Assembly: GCA_036881805.1 (NCBI GenBank)
Contig: JBAJNK010000013.1
Span: 1 to 14,302 of the forward strand
DNA from: JANQLC01 sp036881805
Lineage (GTDB): Bacteria; Bacteroidota; Bacteroidia; Flavobacteriales; JANQLC01
Direction: 5' to 3'
DNA: 14,302 nucleotides
In this document: positions 6,505 through 14,302 of the stretch, piece by piece
Position numbering within the stretch: the first letter of the stretch is position 1
Layout of the letters: every line of letters starts with the position of its first letter
Notes under the pieces: model-generated
What the model was told of the DNA's origin: nothing
Database searches by the model: none
The model's input: only the letters and a program-made list of their open reading frames with translations
Made by a program: the position numbers and the translations under genes

Positions 6505-9156
6505 TTAAAATCGGTATTTGACCTCAGCGAGAATGTATCCCGGTAAGGTGCTCGAAAGGGACTCTTGCTGATAAAAATCGGTGTTTTTGTAAGTGAGCCG
6601 TAGCGGATTACCGAGATGTAGCACATTTTTCATTTTAATACTGTATCTGAATTTACCCTTTGGCTTTTGATACCAGATTCTACCGCTCAATCGGTCGAGC
6701 GTTCTTCTCGAGTCATTCGACTTGCTTAAGTCGTAATTATAGCTCGACTTAATCCGTATATTTTTAAGGGTTTCACCTCGGATAAAACCGCCGATATCAT
6801 ACGATTCAAAACTGGAAATGCGACTAATCCCGAATCGTTCGTTTTTATTTTTACGGTAAGAAAATTCGGTTCCCAAGTTGATTTGTTTGCTTCGGTGCGT
6901 TTCAATTCCAAAATGCCCACCGTAATCGGTGTTTTGAATCTGAGAAATATGCCCTTCGATGTAAGTGTGGTTGTTTTGAGTTCCCAGGTTCAAGCCAGCG
7001 CGTATGCGTAACGGGATCTTAGTCCCTATGATTTTATGGGCGGAGAGATAGGCGCGATACGACTCCGAATCGGGGTTAATCCGTGCGGTGGTGACACTTG
7101 TTTTTGTGTCTGTATCAAATTCAGCGCTCACCGTGGGCGCATTCCTACGTCTATCGTAAGTTAAGAATCCAAAAATTTGGAGCTGAGAGACTTGATCTAC
7201 CATGATATAGTGCAATTCAACTTCGTCATTTGTACTGTAATCCAAATCGAGTCCACCCATTTTATATTCCGATAAACCATCCGATAAATAACCGCTGTAC
7301 AAATCTGGCAAGTCGTATACATCGTTCGTTCTCGTATAAGTCAAGCCGAGATAATGAAAATCACGAAACTGATAATCGAGCTCGAGTAAGGGTTCAAAGA
7401 AGTAACCGACCCGTCTGGATGAAGCACCCTGCCGATACGTCCATTCGCGATAGGTGATCGCAGGTAAAAATTGATATTGGATTTTTCCCTCGTCTTTTTC
7501 AGCCGCGAACTCGGTTGCGAGCGCCCGGGTTTGAAGAGCGGGCTTTAAAAATTGGGATTCATCTAAAATACTTTGGTTTCTCAATGCGCGATCGATATAT
7601 GAGAGTCGGCTCCGCAGACTCCAGCTCGTCTTTCCGGTGCGATAGGTATAGCTCGGAATCATGGCATACTCGCTCGTATAGGTGTTGTTTTGCTGTCTGA
7701 TCGAGGAAGATTTTTTACCTGTGGGAAAGGCGATCGCATCTTCAGACAAAAGCCGGTATTTTGAGAAATGATTCCCCACAGTGGCATAAAATAAAATATT
7801 TCCGAGCGATTTTTCACCAAACCGGTCGTTGATCTCCAAGTTTGTCACATAGTTGTAGGAGCGGATTTTGTTCAATTGATCCGATTGTATGCCTTCTTGT
7901 GTCTGTAACCGATGGTCAAATGAACCCACTCCGTTAAACTTGAAATTACAGTACAGTTCCAAATCATCCGATGGTGTATAAGTTGCGGTAAAACCCGTGT
8001 TGAGGAAGTTTTTATCGGCATCGATGTCTTTGCGGAAATGCTGTTCGGTAGCCCCTGCGAAACTTCGATCGAAATAACTCCTCCTTTCCCGTGTAAACGA
8101 ATCGGAAATAGACCTGCCGAAAACGCCAGAAACGGCTAGTTTTAACTCCTCGTTCGGCTCGGTGGAAATATTCAAGGTTTGAACGAGCGATTCCCGCTTG
8201 TTTAAATCATTTGACTTAAGAGACACAATGTTATCTAAGGAAGCGGAATAAGCGCTGTTGTTCGGACTCAGCGTGGTAGATAAACTGGACCTGGAGCCGT
8301 TCGTACCCAAAGCGCGACGGTAATCTCCCATGCCCTCGACCGCCGAACCGACATTTTGAATCTCACCCACATAGAACACCTTGAATTTTTTATTCAAATT
8401 GTAGGTGTCCAACACGCCGAACCCTTTTAAATCCATTCCGACTCCTATCTTAGCTTCGCCTTTCCACTGATTTTTGTACGCGTCCTTCAACTTGATATTC
8501 AAGGCGGTTTTCTTAGAACCCAGGCCTCGGTTGGTTTTGGATTCCGTGTAGTTTTTAATGTAATCGACATCTTTTACCACATCTCCAGGTAGGGTCTCCA
8601 GCGCAATTTTAGTTTGATCATTCATAAAATCATCTCCGTCTAGGAGCACTTTATCCACTTTCTTTCCATGTACCGACACCTCGCCTTGCTCGCTGATTTC
8701 AAAACCCGGCAATTTTTCCAAAGCCTCTTTTAAATTGGTTTCGGTGGAATCGGTAAACATGCTGAGCCGGTAGCGAAGCGTATCACCCAATATCTCGACG
8801 GGCTGCAAGTTAACGACGACTTCGTCCAGCATATTTTTCGACGCTTCGAGTTTTACCACAACGTCTAAAATCGGTCGATCACCACCCGCATCGACAATTT
8901 GTTCAACCCTATCGTATCCGATGAAGGAGACTTTCAAAACATATTTTCCGGGTCGGGCTTCCATGCCGAAATTACCCGTCGAATCGGTCACGGCATAGCT
9001 GATCAATTTTTGATTTTCCGCATTCAATAATTGAACGTTCGCAAAAGACAGGGGGGCGCCTTTCTCGTCTTGAACCTTACCCCTTATCGCAACCGTTTGT
9101 CCACAAAGCGAAAAAACTGCGCAAAATAGGCTTATCAGCACATAGTATTTTTGCAT
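6505..9156 (-). CDS. outer-membrane beta-barrel protein with carboxypeptidase-regulatory-like domain
   Basis: 883 residues. A signal peptide (about 1-20, ending near LCGQT) directs export. Residues 23-103 form a carboxypeptidase-regulatory-like beta-sandwich (IRGKVQDEKGAPLSFANVQL ... GKYVLKVSFIGY), the usual N-terminal extension of Bacteroidota surface receptors. Residues about 110-225 look like a TonB-receptor plug (LKEALEKLPGFEISEQGEVS, VLLDGDDF). The rest is a long alternating, aromatic-rich stretch fitting the 'outer membrane beta-barrel protein' family, and it ends in an aromatic residue (EVKYRF) as such barrels commonly do. No SusD-like partner lies nearby, so a role in glycan uptake is not suggested. 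It is the second gene of a unit with the GLPGLI gene 35 bp upstream and has no room for its own promoter. Substrate and dependence on TonB are unknown. Confidence 0.9.
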   Translation of the reverse strand: MQKYYVLISLFCAVFSLCGQTVAIRGKVQDEKGAPLSFANVQLLNAENQKLISYAVTDSTGNFGMEARPGKYVLKVSFIGYDRVEQIVDAGGDRPILDVVVKLEASKNMLDEVVVNLQPVEILGDTLRYRLSMFTDSTETNLKEALEKLPGFEISEQGEVSVHGKKVDKVLLDGDDFMNDQTKIALETLPGDVVKDVDYIKNYTESKTNRGLGSKKTALNIKLKDAYKNQWKGEAKIGVGMDLKGFGVLDTYNLNKKFKVFYVGEIQNVGSAVEGMGDYRRALGTNGSRSSLSTTLSPNNSAYSASLDNIVSLKSNDLNKRESLVQTLNISTEPNEELKLAVSGVFGRSISDSFTRERRSYFDRSFAGATEQHFRKDIDADKNFLNTGFTATYTPSDDLELYCNFKFNGVGSFDHRLQTQEGIQSDQLNKIRSYNYVTNLEINDRFGEKSLGNILFYATVGNHFSKYRLLSEDAIAFPTGKKSSSIRQQNNTYTSEYAMIPSYTYRTGKTSWSLRSRLSYIDRALRNQSILDESQFLKPALQTRALATEFAAEKDEGKIQYQFLPAITYREWTYRQGASSRRVGYFFEPLLELDYQFRDFHYLGLTYTRTNDVYDLPDLYSGYLSDGLSEYKMGGLDLDYSTNDEVELHYIMVDQVSQLQIFGFLTYDRRRNAPTVSAEFDTDTKTSVTTARINPDSESYRAYLSAHKIIGTKIPLRIRAGLNLGTQNNHTYIEGHISQIQNTDYGGHFGIETHRSKQINLGTEFSYRKNKNERFGISRISSFESYDIGGFIRGETLKNIRIKSSYNYDLSKSNDSRRTLDRLSGRIWYQKPKGKFRYSIKMKNVLHLGNPLRLTYKNTDFYQQESLSSTLPGYILAEVKYRF

Positions 9157-9191
9157 TTCTCATATTCTTTGGCGGGAAACCGAACCGATGA

Positions 9192-9899
9192 TCAATGTCT
9201 GCGATTGGTAAGGAGTGCTAGAAATTTGTTCCGGGTAATCATTCTAACGCCGCGTTTGTCTAACGGTTTGATCGAGGTCGACCTCTTTTCAAACCGGATT
9301 TCTTTGGCGATCAGATGGGCCCTTGGGCTTTGGAGTTCCAGAATTAAACCCGGCAGACCCCAATAATCGAGGGGGCCGTCAAAAGTTGGAATCGCAGCGG
9401 CAAACCAAGCCACTACCGTATCTTTTGGATTTCGATCGTCCGGCATGCGCGCTCGGGTGACTTCGTATCCACCGATGTGCTTCTTTTCTGCGGTTATGAT
9501 CCAATCGGGCGCTTTCAGGGAATCTGTAACTATAGCCATCTGCAAACCCAAGTTGACACGGTATTCATAAGAATCCTTCACAAAATTTTTGTACACGGTT
9601 ATATCTTCGATTTGTCTGCGCATCCGCTTTATCCAAGGGCTATCTGCTTTCGAATCGGCTTGTGCGGTATCTTTAATAAAGGTAAAACGCGATTGTCCCC
9701 GACTGTTTACGAGTTTAAACTCCAGGATTTTACTGCATTCCGCATAGACTTTTTCGGCTTGTTCGGTATCCCATTTCATCCATCTGTCACGTGTTTTTTT
9801 CGCAGTCGGATCTTTGAATTGATAAATGGTAGTCAGCGTTTGAGATTGAGCCGCAAAGGCAAAGGCAATCGCTATCGACAAAAACACAAATTTCTTCAT
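9192..9899 (-). CDS. GLPGLI family exported protein
   Basis: 235 residues from ATG 9899, where MKKFVFLSIAIAFAFAAQSQ forms a clear signal peptide with cleavage near residue 20. A longer reading to 9995 would extend across the promoter and has no signal sequence at its start. The family signature GLPGLI is at 181-186 within DYWGLPGLILEL, preceded by the conserved pattern W-I-T-E-K-IGGYEVTRA and AWFAAAIP. The family (TIGR01200) is largely restricted to Bacteroidota and has no established function; the protein should be periplasmic or envelope-associated, as no lipobox or further membrane segment is visible. It is the first gene of a two-gene unit with the beta-barrel protein, so it may help assemble, protect or work with that barrel. 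That link is inference from gene order only. Confidence 0.93.
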   Translation of the reverse strand: MKKFVFLSIAIAFAFAAQSQTLTTIYQFKDPTAKKTRDRWMKWDTEQAEKVYAECSKILEFKLVNSRGQSRFTFIKDTAQADSKADSPWIKRMRRQIEDITVYKNFVKDSYEYRVNLGLQMAIVTDSLKAPDWIITAEKKHIGGYEVTRARMPDDRNPKDTVVAWFAAAIPTFDGPLDYWGLPGLILELQSPRAHLIAKEIRFEKRSTSIKPLDKRGVRMITRNKFLALLTNRRH

Positions 9900-9966
9900 C
9901 GCGTTAACGGGTTTAAGCACAGCGGGGTTCTTGGTCTGTAAGCCATTCACAAGTCGTCTGGTAAGG

Positions 9967-9997
9967 CAAATATAAGGATAAAAGGCACCTCGCAAAA
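9967..9997 (-). promoter_or_regulatory. candidate promoter of the GLPGLI/beta-barrel unit
   Basis: On the minus strand TTTTG (9993-9997) is followed after 18 bases by TATATTTG (9967-9974). These match the Bacteroidota -33 (TTTG/TTG) and -7 (TAnnTTTG) elements at close to the usual spacing. Transcription would start near 9960, leaving a leader of roughly 60 bases before the ATG at 9899. This is the best promoter match in the window because both elements are present. Confidence 0.6.
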
Positions 9998-10159
9998 TAA
10001 AGCAGTATAGGTAAACTTTACGTCAATCGGTGAGCGCTGTGGCAAGTCGAGCCCCTGCGTCATCGGATTTTTTGATCTAACGGCAAATACTTCCTTTCCC
10101 CTATCAACAACCACGCCAGGGCTGTTTTTACCACCTACAGCCGGCGCTAAGAAAATCGC

Positions 10160-10167
10160 TACTTTTG
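10160..10167 (+). promoter_or_regulatory. candidate -7 element of the E1 gene promoter
   Basis: TACTTTTG fits TAnnTTTG exactly and lies 13 bases before the ATG at 10181. No convincing TTG -33 element is found at the expected distance. The implied leader is only a few bases, as for uvrA. Confidence 0.4.
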
Positions 10168-10180
10168 TAGCCAAACCCGT

Positions 10181-12619
10181 ATGATGCAAACGGAAACCAA
10201 GCGAGATGCCTCCTTTGAAGAATTCAAAAAAACCGTACTCGACGATTACAAACTGGCGCTGCTCAGCCGGCATGCCAGCTTGGCCGGACGCCGAGAGGTA
10301 TTGAACGGAAAAGCCAAATTCGGTGTTTTTGGCGATGGCAAAGAAATCGCCCAAATCGCTATGGCCAAGGTATTTAAAAACGGCGATTTCAGATCGGGCT
10401 ATTATCGAGATCAAACCTTTATGATGGCGATTGGGCAACTCACCGTGCATCAAATTTTTGCAGCCCTTTACGCCGATACCCACTTAGAGCGGGAGCCCAA
10501 CTCTGGGGGGCGGCAAATGAACGGTCATTTTGCCACGCGTTCCCTGCATCCCGACGGCTCCTGGCGAAATTTGATGCAGCAAAAAAATGCGAGTGCCGAC
10601 ATCTCTTGTGTGGCTGGACAAATGCCCCGTTTGCTCGGACTGGCAGAAGCCTCTTCGGTATACAGAAATCTAAAAGAACTCGGCGATCGCCAAAAATTCT
10701 CCCACAATGGAAACGAGATCGCCTTTGGCACCATCGGAGAGGGCGGCACTTCTGAAGGGCTTTTCTGGGAAGCCGTCAATGCGGCTGGTATTCTACAGGT
10801 ACCCCTGGTCCTATCGGTTTGGGACGATGGATACAGCATTTCCGTTCCCAAGGCATACCAGACCGTCAAAGCGAGCATTTCCGATGCGTTGCAAGGAATG
10901 CAAAAGCGAGCAGACACAAACGGTTGGGAAATCTTAGCGGTAAAGGGCTGGGATTACCCGGCGCTCATCGAAACCTATCGAAGGGCGGAAGAACTAGCCC
11001 GCAAAAAGCACGTGCCCGTATTGATACACGTACGAGAATTAACACAGCCACAAGGGCACACCACTTCCGGTTCGCACGAGCGTTACAAACCCAAAGAACG
11101 GCTGAAATGGGAATCGGAATACGACTGCATCGCCCAGATGCGCGCCTGGATCTTACACTTTGAAATCAATGCTGATGACACGACTTATCAAATCGCCGGA
11201 GAAGAAGCGCTCAGGGCGATCGAATCAGAAGCGGAGCGAGCGGTAAACCAAGCGCGAAAAGAAGCTTGGAAAACTTATATAACCCCACTCAAGCGAGAAA
11301 GAGACAAAGTCTATGTGCTTTTAAAAGCCCTGTGCGAGGAATCCGCACAAAGCGAATCGCTCAGCGGCTCAATCGCAAGGCTCAAGAATGACGAGGAACC
11401 GCACAAGAGAGACCTCTTATCCACTGCGCGACAAGTACTACACCGCGTAGCAGGAGAAAACCTATCGGCCAAAAAACCCTTACAGCGGTGGATATCGGAT
11501 TATACCAAAGCGCAAGATAAAACGTATGGGGCCTGGCTGTACAGTGAATCCGCACAGCGCTACCCAAACATCCCGGCCGTTGCGGCTGAATACCGAGACG
11601 ATGCCCAGGAAGTAGACGGCCGAATCGTGCTGAGAGACAACTTTGATCGGCTCTTTGCCAAGCACCCTGAGCTGCTCACTTTTGGTCAAGATAGCGGCTT
11701 GCTCGGCGATGTAAACCAAGGCTTGGAAGGCTTGCAAAAGAAATACGGCCGCATACGCGTAGCCGATGCGGGCATCCGGGAATCCGCTATCGTCGGGCGC
11801 GGCATAGGCTTAGCCATGCGCGGCCTGCGCCCCATTGCAGAAATCCAATATTTGGACTACATCCCATACGCCTACACCACCCTCAGCGATGACCTGGCCA
11901 CCCTACACTACCGCAGCTGCGGCGGCCAAAAAGCACCCGTCATCATCCGCACACGGGGGCATAGGCTCGAGGGGATCTGGCATTCGGGCTCACCGATGGG
12001 CGCGCTGCTCAACGGTTTTCGAGGCATTTACCTCTTAACCCCCCGAAACATGACACAGGCAGCCGGCTTTTACAATACTTTACTGGAATGCGATAACCCT
12101 GCTATCGTAGTAGAAAGCCTGAGAAACTACCGCTTAAAAGAACGGCTACCGAGCAACCTCGGCGAATTCAAAACGCCTATCGGCCAGGTGGAATGCTTGA
12201 GAAGTGGACGTGACATAACCCTGGTCACCTACGGTTTTATGTGCGAAATTGCCATGCATGCCGCAGGAGCGCTGGCTGAATTCGATATCGATGTGGAAGT
12301 GATCGACGCGCGTTCATTGATACCCTTTGACGATGCCCGAGCCGTGGTCGACAGCCTGAAGAAAACCGGCCGCCTAATCCTAGCCGATGAAGATGTGCCG
12401 GGCGGTTGTTCCGCATACCTGTTACGAGAAATCCTCGAAAAGCAAAACGGCTACCGCTATTTGGACAGCAAACCGCTCACCATCACCGCCAAAGAACACC
12501 GTCCCGCTTACGGTAGCGACGGAGATTATTTCTCCAAACCCTCGGCAGATGACATCTTTGAAAAAGCATATACCTTGATGCACGAGACCAATCCCCAAAA
12601 ATTCCCCCCCCTGTTCTAA
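10181..12619 (+). CDS. fused alpha/beta E1 component of a thiamine-diphosphate 2-oxoacid dehydrogenase
   Basis: 812 residues. The N-terminal half (about 15-330) is an E1-alpha-like dehydrogenase domain and the C-terminal half (about 480-800) an E1-beta-like transketolase domain, joined by a charged, largely helical linker (about 330-480). E1 enzymes decarboxylate a 2-oxoacid (pyruvate or branched-chain oxoacids) and reductively acylate the lipoyl group of E2. The thiamine diphosphate/metal region reads GTIGEGGTSEG (183-193) and SVWDDGYSIS (212-221), where classical E1s have GDG and NN. The beta half has GIRESAIVGRGIGLAMRG (531-548) with the likely catalytic Glu534, then LRPIAEIQYLDY. The start is supported by family-like residues SFEEFKKTVLDDYK just after it; ATG at 10181 or 10184 are both possible. 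No E2, E3 or lipoate gene is adjacent, so the substrate is not settled; a branched-chain or pyruvate-type complex is most likely. Confidence 0.9.
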   Translation: MMQTETKRDASFEEFKKTVLDDYKLALLSRHASLAGRREVLNGKAKFGVFGDGKEIAQIAMAKVFKNGDFRSGYYRDQTFMMAIGQLTVHQIFAALYADTHLEREPNSGGRQMNGHFATRSLHPDGSWRNLMQQKNASADISCVAGQMPRLLGLAEASSVYRNLKELGDRQKFSHNGNEIAFGTIGEGGTSEGLFWEAVNAAGILQVPLVLSVWDDGYSISVPKAYQTVKASISDALQGMQKRADTNGWEILAVKGWDYPALIETYRRAEELARKKHVPVLIHVRELTQPQGHTTSGSHERYKPKERLKWESEYDCIAQMRAWILHFEINADDTTYQIAGEEALRAIESEAERAVNQARKEAWKTYITPLKRERDKVYVLLKALCEESAQSESLSGSIARLKNDEEPHKRDLLSTARQVLHRVAGENLSAKKPLQRWISDYTKAQDKTYGAWLYSESAQRYPNIPAVAAEYRDDAQEVDGRIVLRDNFDRLFAKHPELLTFGQDSGLLGDVNQGLEGLQKKYGRIRVADAGIRESAIVGRGIGLAMRGLRPIAEIQYLDYIPYAYTTLSDDLATLHYRSCGGQKAPVIIRTRGHRLEGIWHSGSPMGALLNGFRGIYLLTPRNMTQAAGFYNTLLECDNPAIVVESLRNYRLKERLPSNLGEFKTPIGQVECLRSGRDITLVTYGFMCEIAMHAAGALAEFDIDVEVIDARSLIPFDDARAVVDSLKKTGRLILADEDVPGGCSAYLLREILEKQNGYRYLDSKPLTITAKEHRPAYGSDGDYFSKPSADDIFEKAYTLMHETNPQKFPPLF

Positions 12620-12727
12620 GGGGTTATGCACCCGACCCCCATCAGATTTTGCAAGGCCCCACCCTTGGCGTTATACACAGCGTTCACACCGCTACATAAG
12701 ACTCGATACAATACATTGTTTTATATA

Positions 12728-12735
12728 TAGATTTG
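12728..12735 (+). promoter_or_regulatory. weak candidate -7 element upstream of the SPFH gene
   Basis: TAGATTTG matches TAnnTTTG and lies in the 278-bp gap before the SPFH gene, 162 bases ahead of its start. The nearest upstream TTG is too close to be a normal -33 element. Nothing else was recognised in this gap, which shows no small gene and no strong hairpin with a T-run. Confidence 0.25.
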
Positions 12736-12897
12736 TCTTTAAAACCGTCCGCTATTTTCTACTCAGCAATATCCATTTGGGTTTTCTGCGGTTTCTATCC
12801 CATCTGATAACAATCGATTAGACCTTTTCAAAAATTGCGAATCTTTTTTTATAAACGATTTTTACACTAACTTGCGACAGTTTTAATATCGGTTACC

Positions 12898-13755
12898 GTG
12901 AATAGCGAAAGAGAATTCTCACCCCTATCGGGGTACCTGGCATTTCTCGCATTGTTGTTGGTAGTCTGCCTTTGTGCACTGGTGTTTCTACACCCGAGCG
13001 CGCGTGAGTCACCGATAACAGCGATTTTGCTCGCCTTGCTCGTCATCTTGGCATTCAAGGGTTTTTGTTTTGTAAACCCAAACGATTCCTGCGTTTTAAC
13101 CCTTTTTGGAAAGTACAGTGGAACCATAAAGAAAAACGGGTTTTTCTGGGTCAATCCATTCTTTGTAAGGCAGCGCATTTCATTGCGGGCGCGCAATTTT
13201 GATTCCGAGCGCCTCAAGGTCAACGACCAGCTGGGCAACCCGATTTTAATCAGCGTTATACTGGTCTGGCGGGTGAAAGACACCTTTAAGGCGACCTTTG
13301 AAGTGGATTTTTACGAAAAGTTCGTCCAGGTTCAGACCGATGCGGCCGTGCGAAAACTGGCGAGCCAATATCCGTACGATAATTTTGAAGACGAGAAGAG
13401 CGAAATAACCCTTCGCTCGGGTGTGGATACCGTAAACGAAGCCCTGGAGAGAGAACTCTTGGAAAGGCTCCATATCGCGGGTATCGAGATTTTGGAAGCG
13501 CGCATCGGTTACCTGGCCTATGCAGAGGAAATCGCCAATGCCATGCTGAGAAGACAACAGGCTACCGCGATTATCGCCGCACGGCATAAAATCGTAGAAG
13601 GGGCGGTGAGCATGGTGGAGATGGCTTTGGCAGAGCTCAACAAAAAAGATATCGTAAAACTCGACGAGGAACGCAAAGCCAATATGGTGAGCAACTTGAT
13701 GGTCGTGCTTTGCTCGGATAAGGAAACCACCCCCGTGGTAAATGCTGGAGGCTAA
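12898..13755 (+). CDS. membrane-anchored SPFH/band-7 domain protein
   Basis: 285 residues. Two hydrophobic segments at about 13-32 and 40-59 anchor the protein in the inner membrane. The SPFH/band-7 domain follows (about 60-210: NDSCVLTLFGKYSGTIKKNG ... ARNFDSERLKVNDQLGNPI), then a helical region (about 205-265, AEEIANAMLRRQQATAII) probably used for oligomer formation. SPFH proteins such as stomatins and flotillins form membrane assemblies and often scaffold proteases or other membrane proteins; the partner of this one is unknown. The start is GTG at 12898: the first internal methionine is at residue 216, so no ATG start could give a complete domain. Its stop lies next to, or 14 bases inside, the start of the broken hydrolase gene, which suggests they once formed a translationally coupled pair. 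Confidence 0.9.
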   Translation: MNSEREFSPLSGYLAFLALLLVVCLCALVFLHPSARESPITAILLALLVILAFKGFCFVNPNDSCVLTLFGKYSGTIKKNGFFWVNPFFVRQRISLRARNFDSERLKVNDQLGNPILISVILVWRVKDTFKATFEVDFYEKFVQVQTDAAVRKLASQYPYDNFEDEKSEITLRSGVDTVNEALERELLERLHIAGIEILEARIGYLAYAEEIANAMLRRQQATAIIAARHKIVEGAVSMVEMALAELNKKDIVKLDEERKANMVSNLMVVLCSDKETTPVVNAGG

Positions 13756-13756
13756 A

Positions 13757-14302
13757 GTGCAAACCGTAAACAAATACCTGCTCACCTTAGTCACAAGCCT
13801 GAGCAGCTACGGGCAGCTTGCAAAAACCCGAAAGCGCACAGTGCCTGGTCATTGTGATACCCGGTTCAGGCCCGACCGACCGCGATGGCAACTCAAAGCT
13901 GCTACCGGGTAAAAACGATGCGTTCAAATTGTTGGCCAATAGCCTAGCGCATTAGCGAAAATCAAAAAAACTGGGTGCCATTCGCTTTGACGACTTCGTC
14001 TCAGACGCCATTAAAGTGGTACACTATTTCAAAGCGAAAAGGGAATTTAAAAAGATATTTCTGTTGGGGCACAGCCAGGGTGCACTGGTCGCCATGTCAG
14101 CTGCAGCCCAGACAACTGTCAATGGACTCATCTCGATTTCGGGCACTTCAGAAACCGTCGACAAAACGATCGGCAAACAAATCGGCGCCCAAAATCCAGC
14201 CCTGGGCAAGCAAGTCGACTCGCTATTTACCGTCTTAATCCAAAACGGAAAAATCGAAAACCCGCCCTTTCAAAACACCCCGCCATACAAATCCAAAAAA
14301 AC
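13757..14302 (+). pseudogene. broken alpha/beta-hydrolase gene, 3' end outside the window
   Basis: The gene begins with GTG at 13757 behind GGAGG (13747-13751), or with in-frame ATG at 13742, and encodes a short exported leader (VNKYLLTLVTSLSSYGQLA). That frame soon loses similarity and stops at TAA 13910. From about 13839 another frame gives CLVIVIPGSGPTDRDGN and LLPGKNDAFKLLANSLAH, the oxyanion-strand region of serine hydrolases, and then meets an in-frame TAG at 13953-13955. After it, the same frame continues with IRFDDFVSDAIKVVHYFKAK and the nucleophile elbow LLGHSQGA (GxSxG at 14067-14081), and stays open to the window end. The stretch between LAH and IRFDDF is much shorter than in relatives, which carry an RYDKRG-type strand there, so a deletion is likely. 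Three lesions make function improbable. Confidence 0.88.

Noticed and set aside
6505..9899. A polysaccharide-utilisation (SusC/SusD) locus
   Set aside because: The barrel lacks a SusD-like partner and there are no glycoside hydrolases or sensors nearby; the upstream gene is GLPGLI, not SusD.
9947..10483. A 178-codon minus-strand ORF antisense to the start of the E1 gene
   Set aside because: It overlaps the well-supported E1 coding region and both promoter candidates, and its translation has no domain or family features; a frame shadow.
12624..12645. Small GGGT/ACCC hairpin after the E1 stop
   Set aside because: Four-pair stem without a following T-run; not distinguishable from chance.
13246..13794. 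A 182-codon minus-strand ORF antisense to the SPFH gene
   Set aside because: Histidine- and cysteine-rich translation with no recognisable domain, wholly opposite a clear SPFH domain; a frame shadow.

Overview
The window looks like a piece of a chromosome from a member of the Bacteroidota. The evidence is a GLPGLI-family exported protein next to a large outer-membrane beta-barrel with an N-terminal carboxypeptidase-regulatory-like domain, a single-chain fused alpha/beta dehydrogenase E1 typical of this phylum, and promoter-like motifs of the Bacteroidota form TAnnTTTG. Genus or family cannot be settled from the sequence alone. No tRNA, rRNA, CRISPR array or complete insertion sequence was seen.

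Layout. Positions 1-922 are visibly more AT-rich than the rest and mostly non-coding. They hold one recognisable small conserved gene of unknown function (526-696, minus) and an imperfect 30-bp palindrome. argS (minus) and uvrA (plus) then diverge from a 118-bp gap. uvrA is followed after 23 bp by a LOG-family nucleotide phosphoribohydrolase gene, probably in the same transcript. Convergent to these, on the minus strand, is a two-gene unit: a GLPGLI protein and, 35 bp downstream, an 883-residue outer-membrane beta-barrel protein. It has a good promoter candidate at 9967-9997. A divergent plus-strand gene encodes an 812-residue fused E1 of a 2-oxoacid dehydrogenase. After a 278-bp gap comes a membrane-anchored SPFH/band-7 protein, and directly behind it a broken alpha/beta-hydrolase gene that runs off the window end.

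How the parts relate. argS and uvrA are housekeeping genes (translation, nucleotide excision repair). The GLPGLI/beta-barrel pair is an envelope cassette of unknown function. The E1 stands alone here without E2 or E3. The SPFH/hydrolase pair was probably once translationally coupled, but the hydrolase has a frameshift, an in-frame stop and a probable internal deletion.

I did not find a convincing new biological system. The points most worth a second look are the decayed hydrolase, the small conserved gene at 526-696, the GLPGLI/beta-barrel pair, and cofactor or metal motif variants in the E1 and UvrA.
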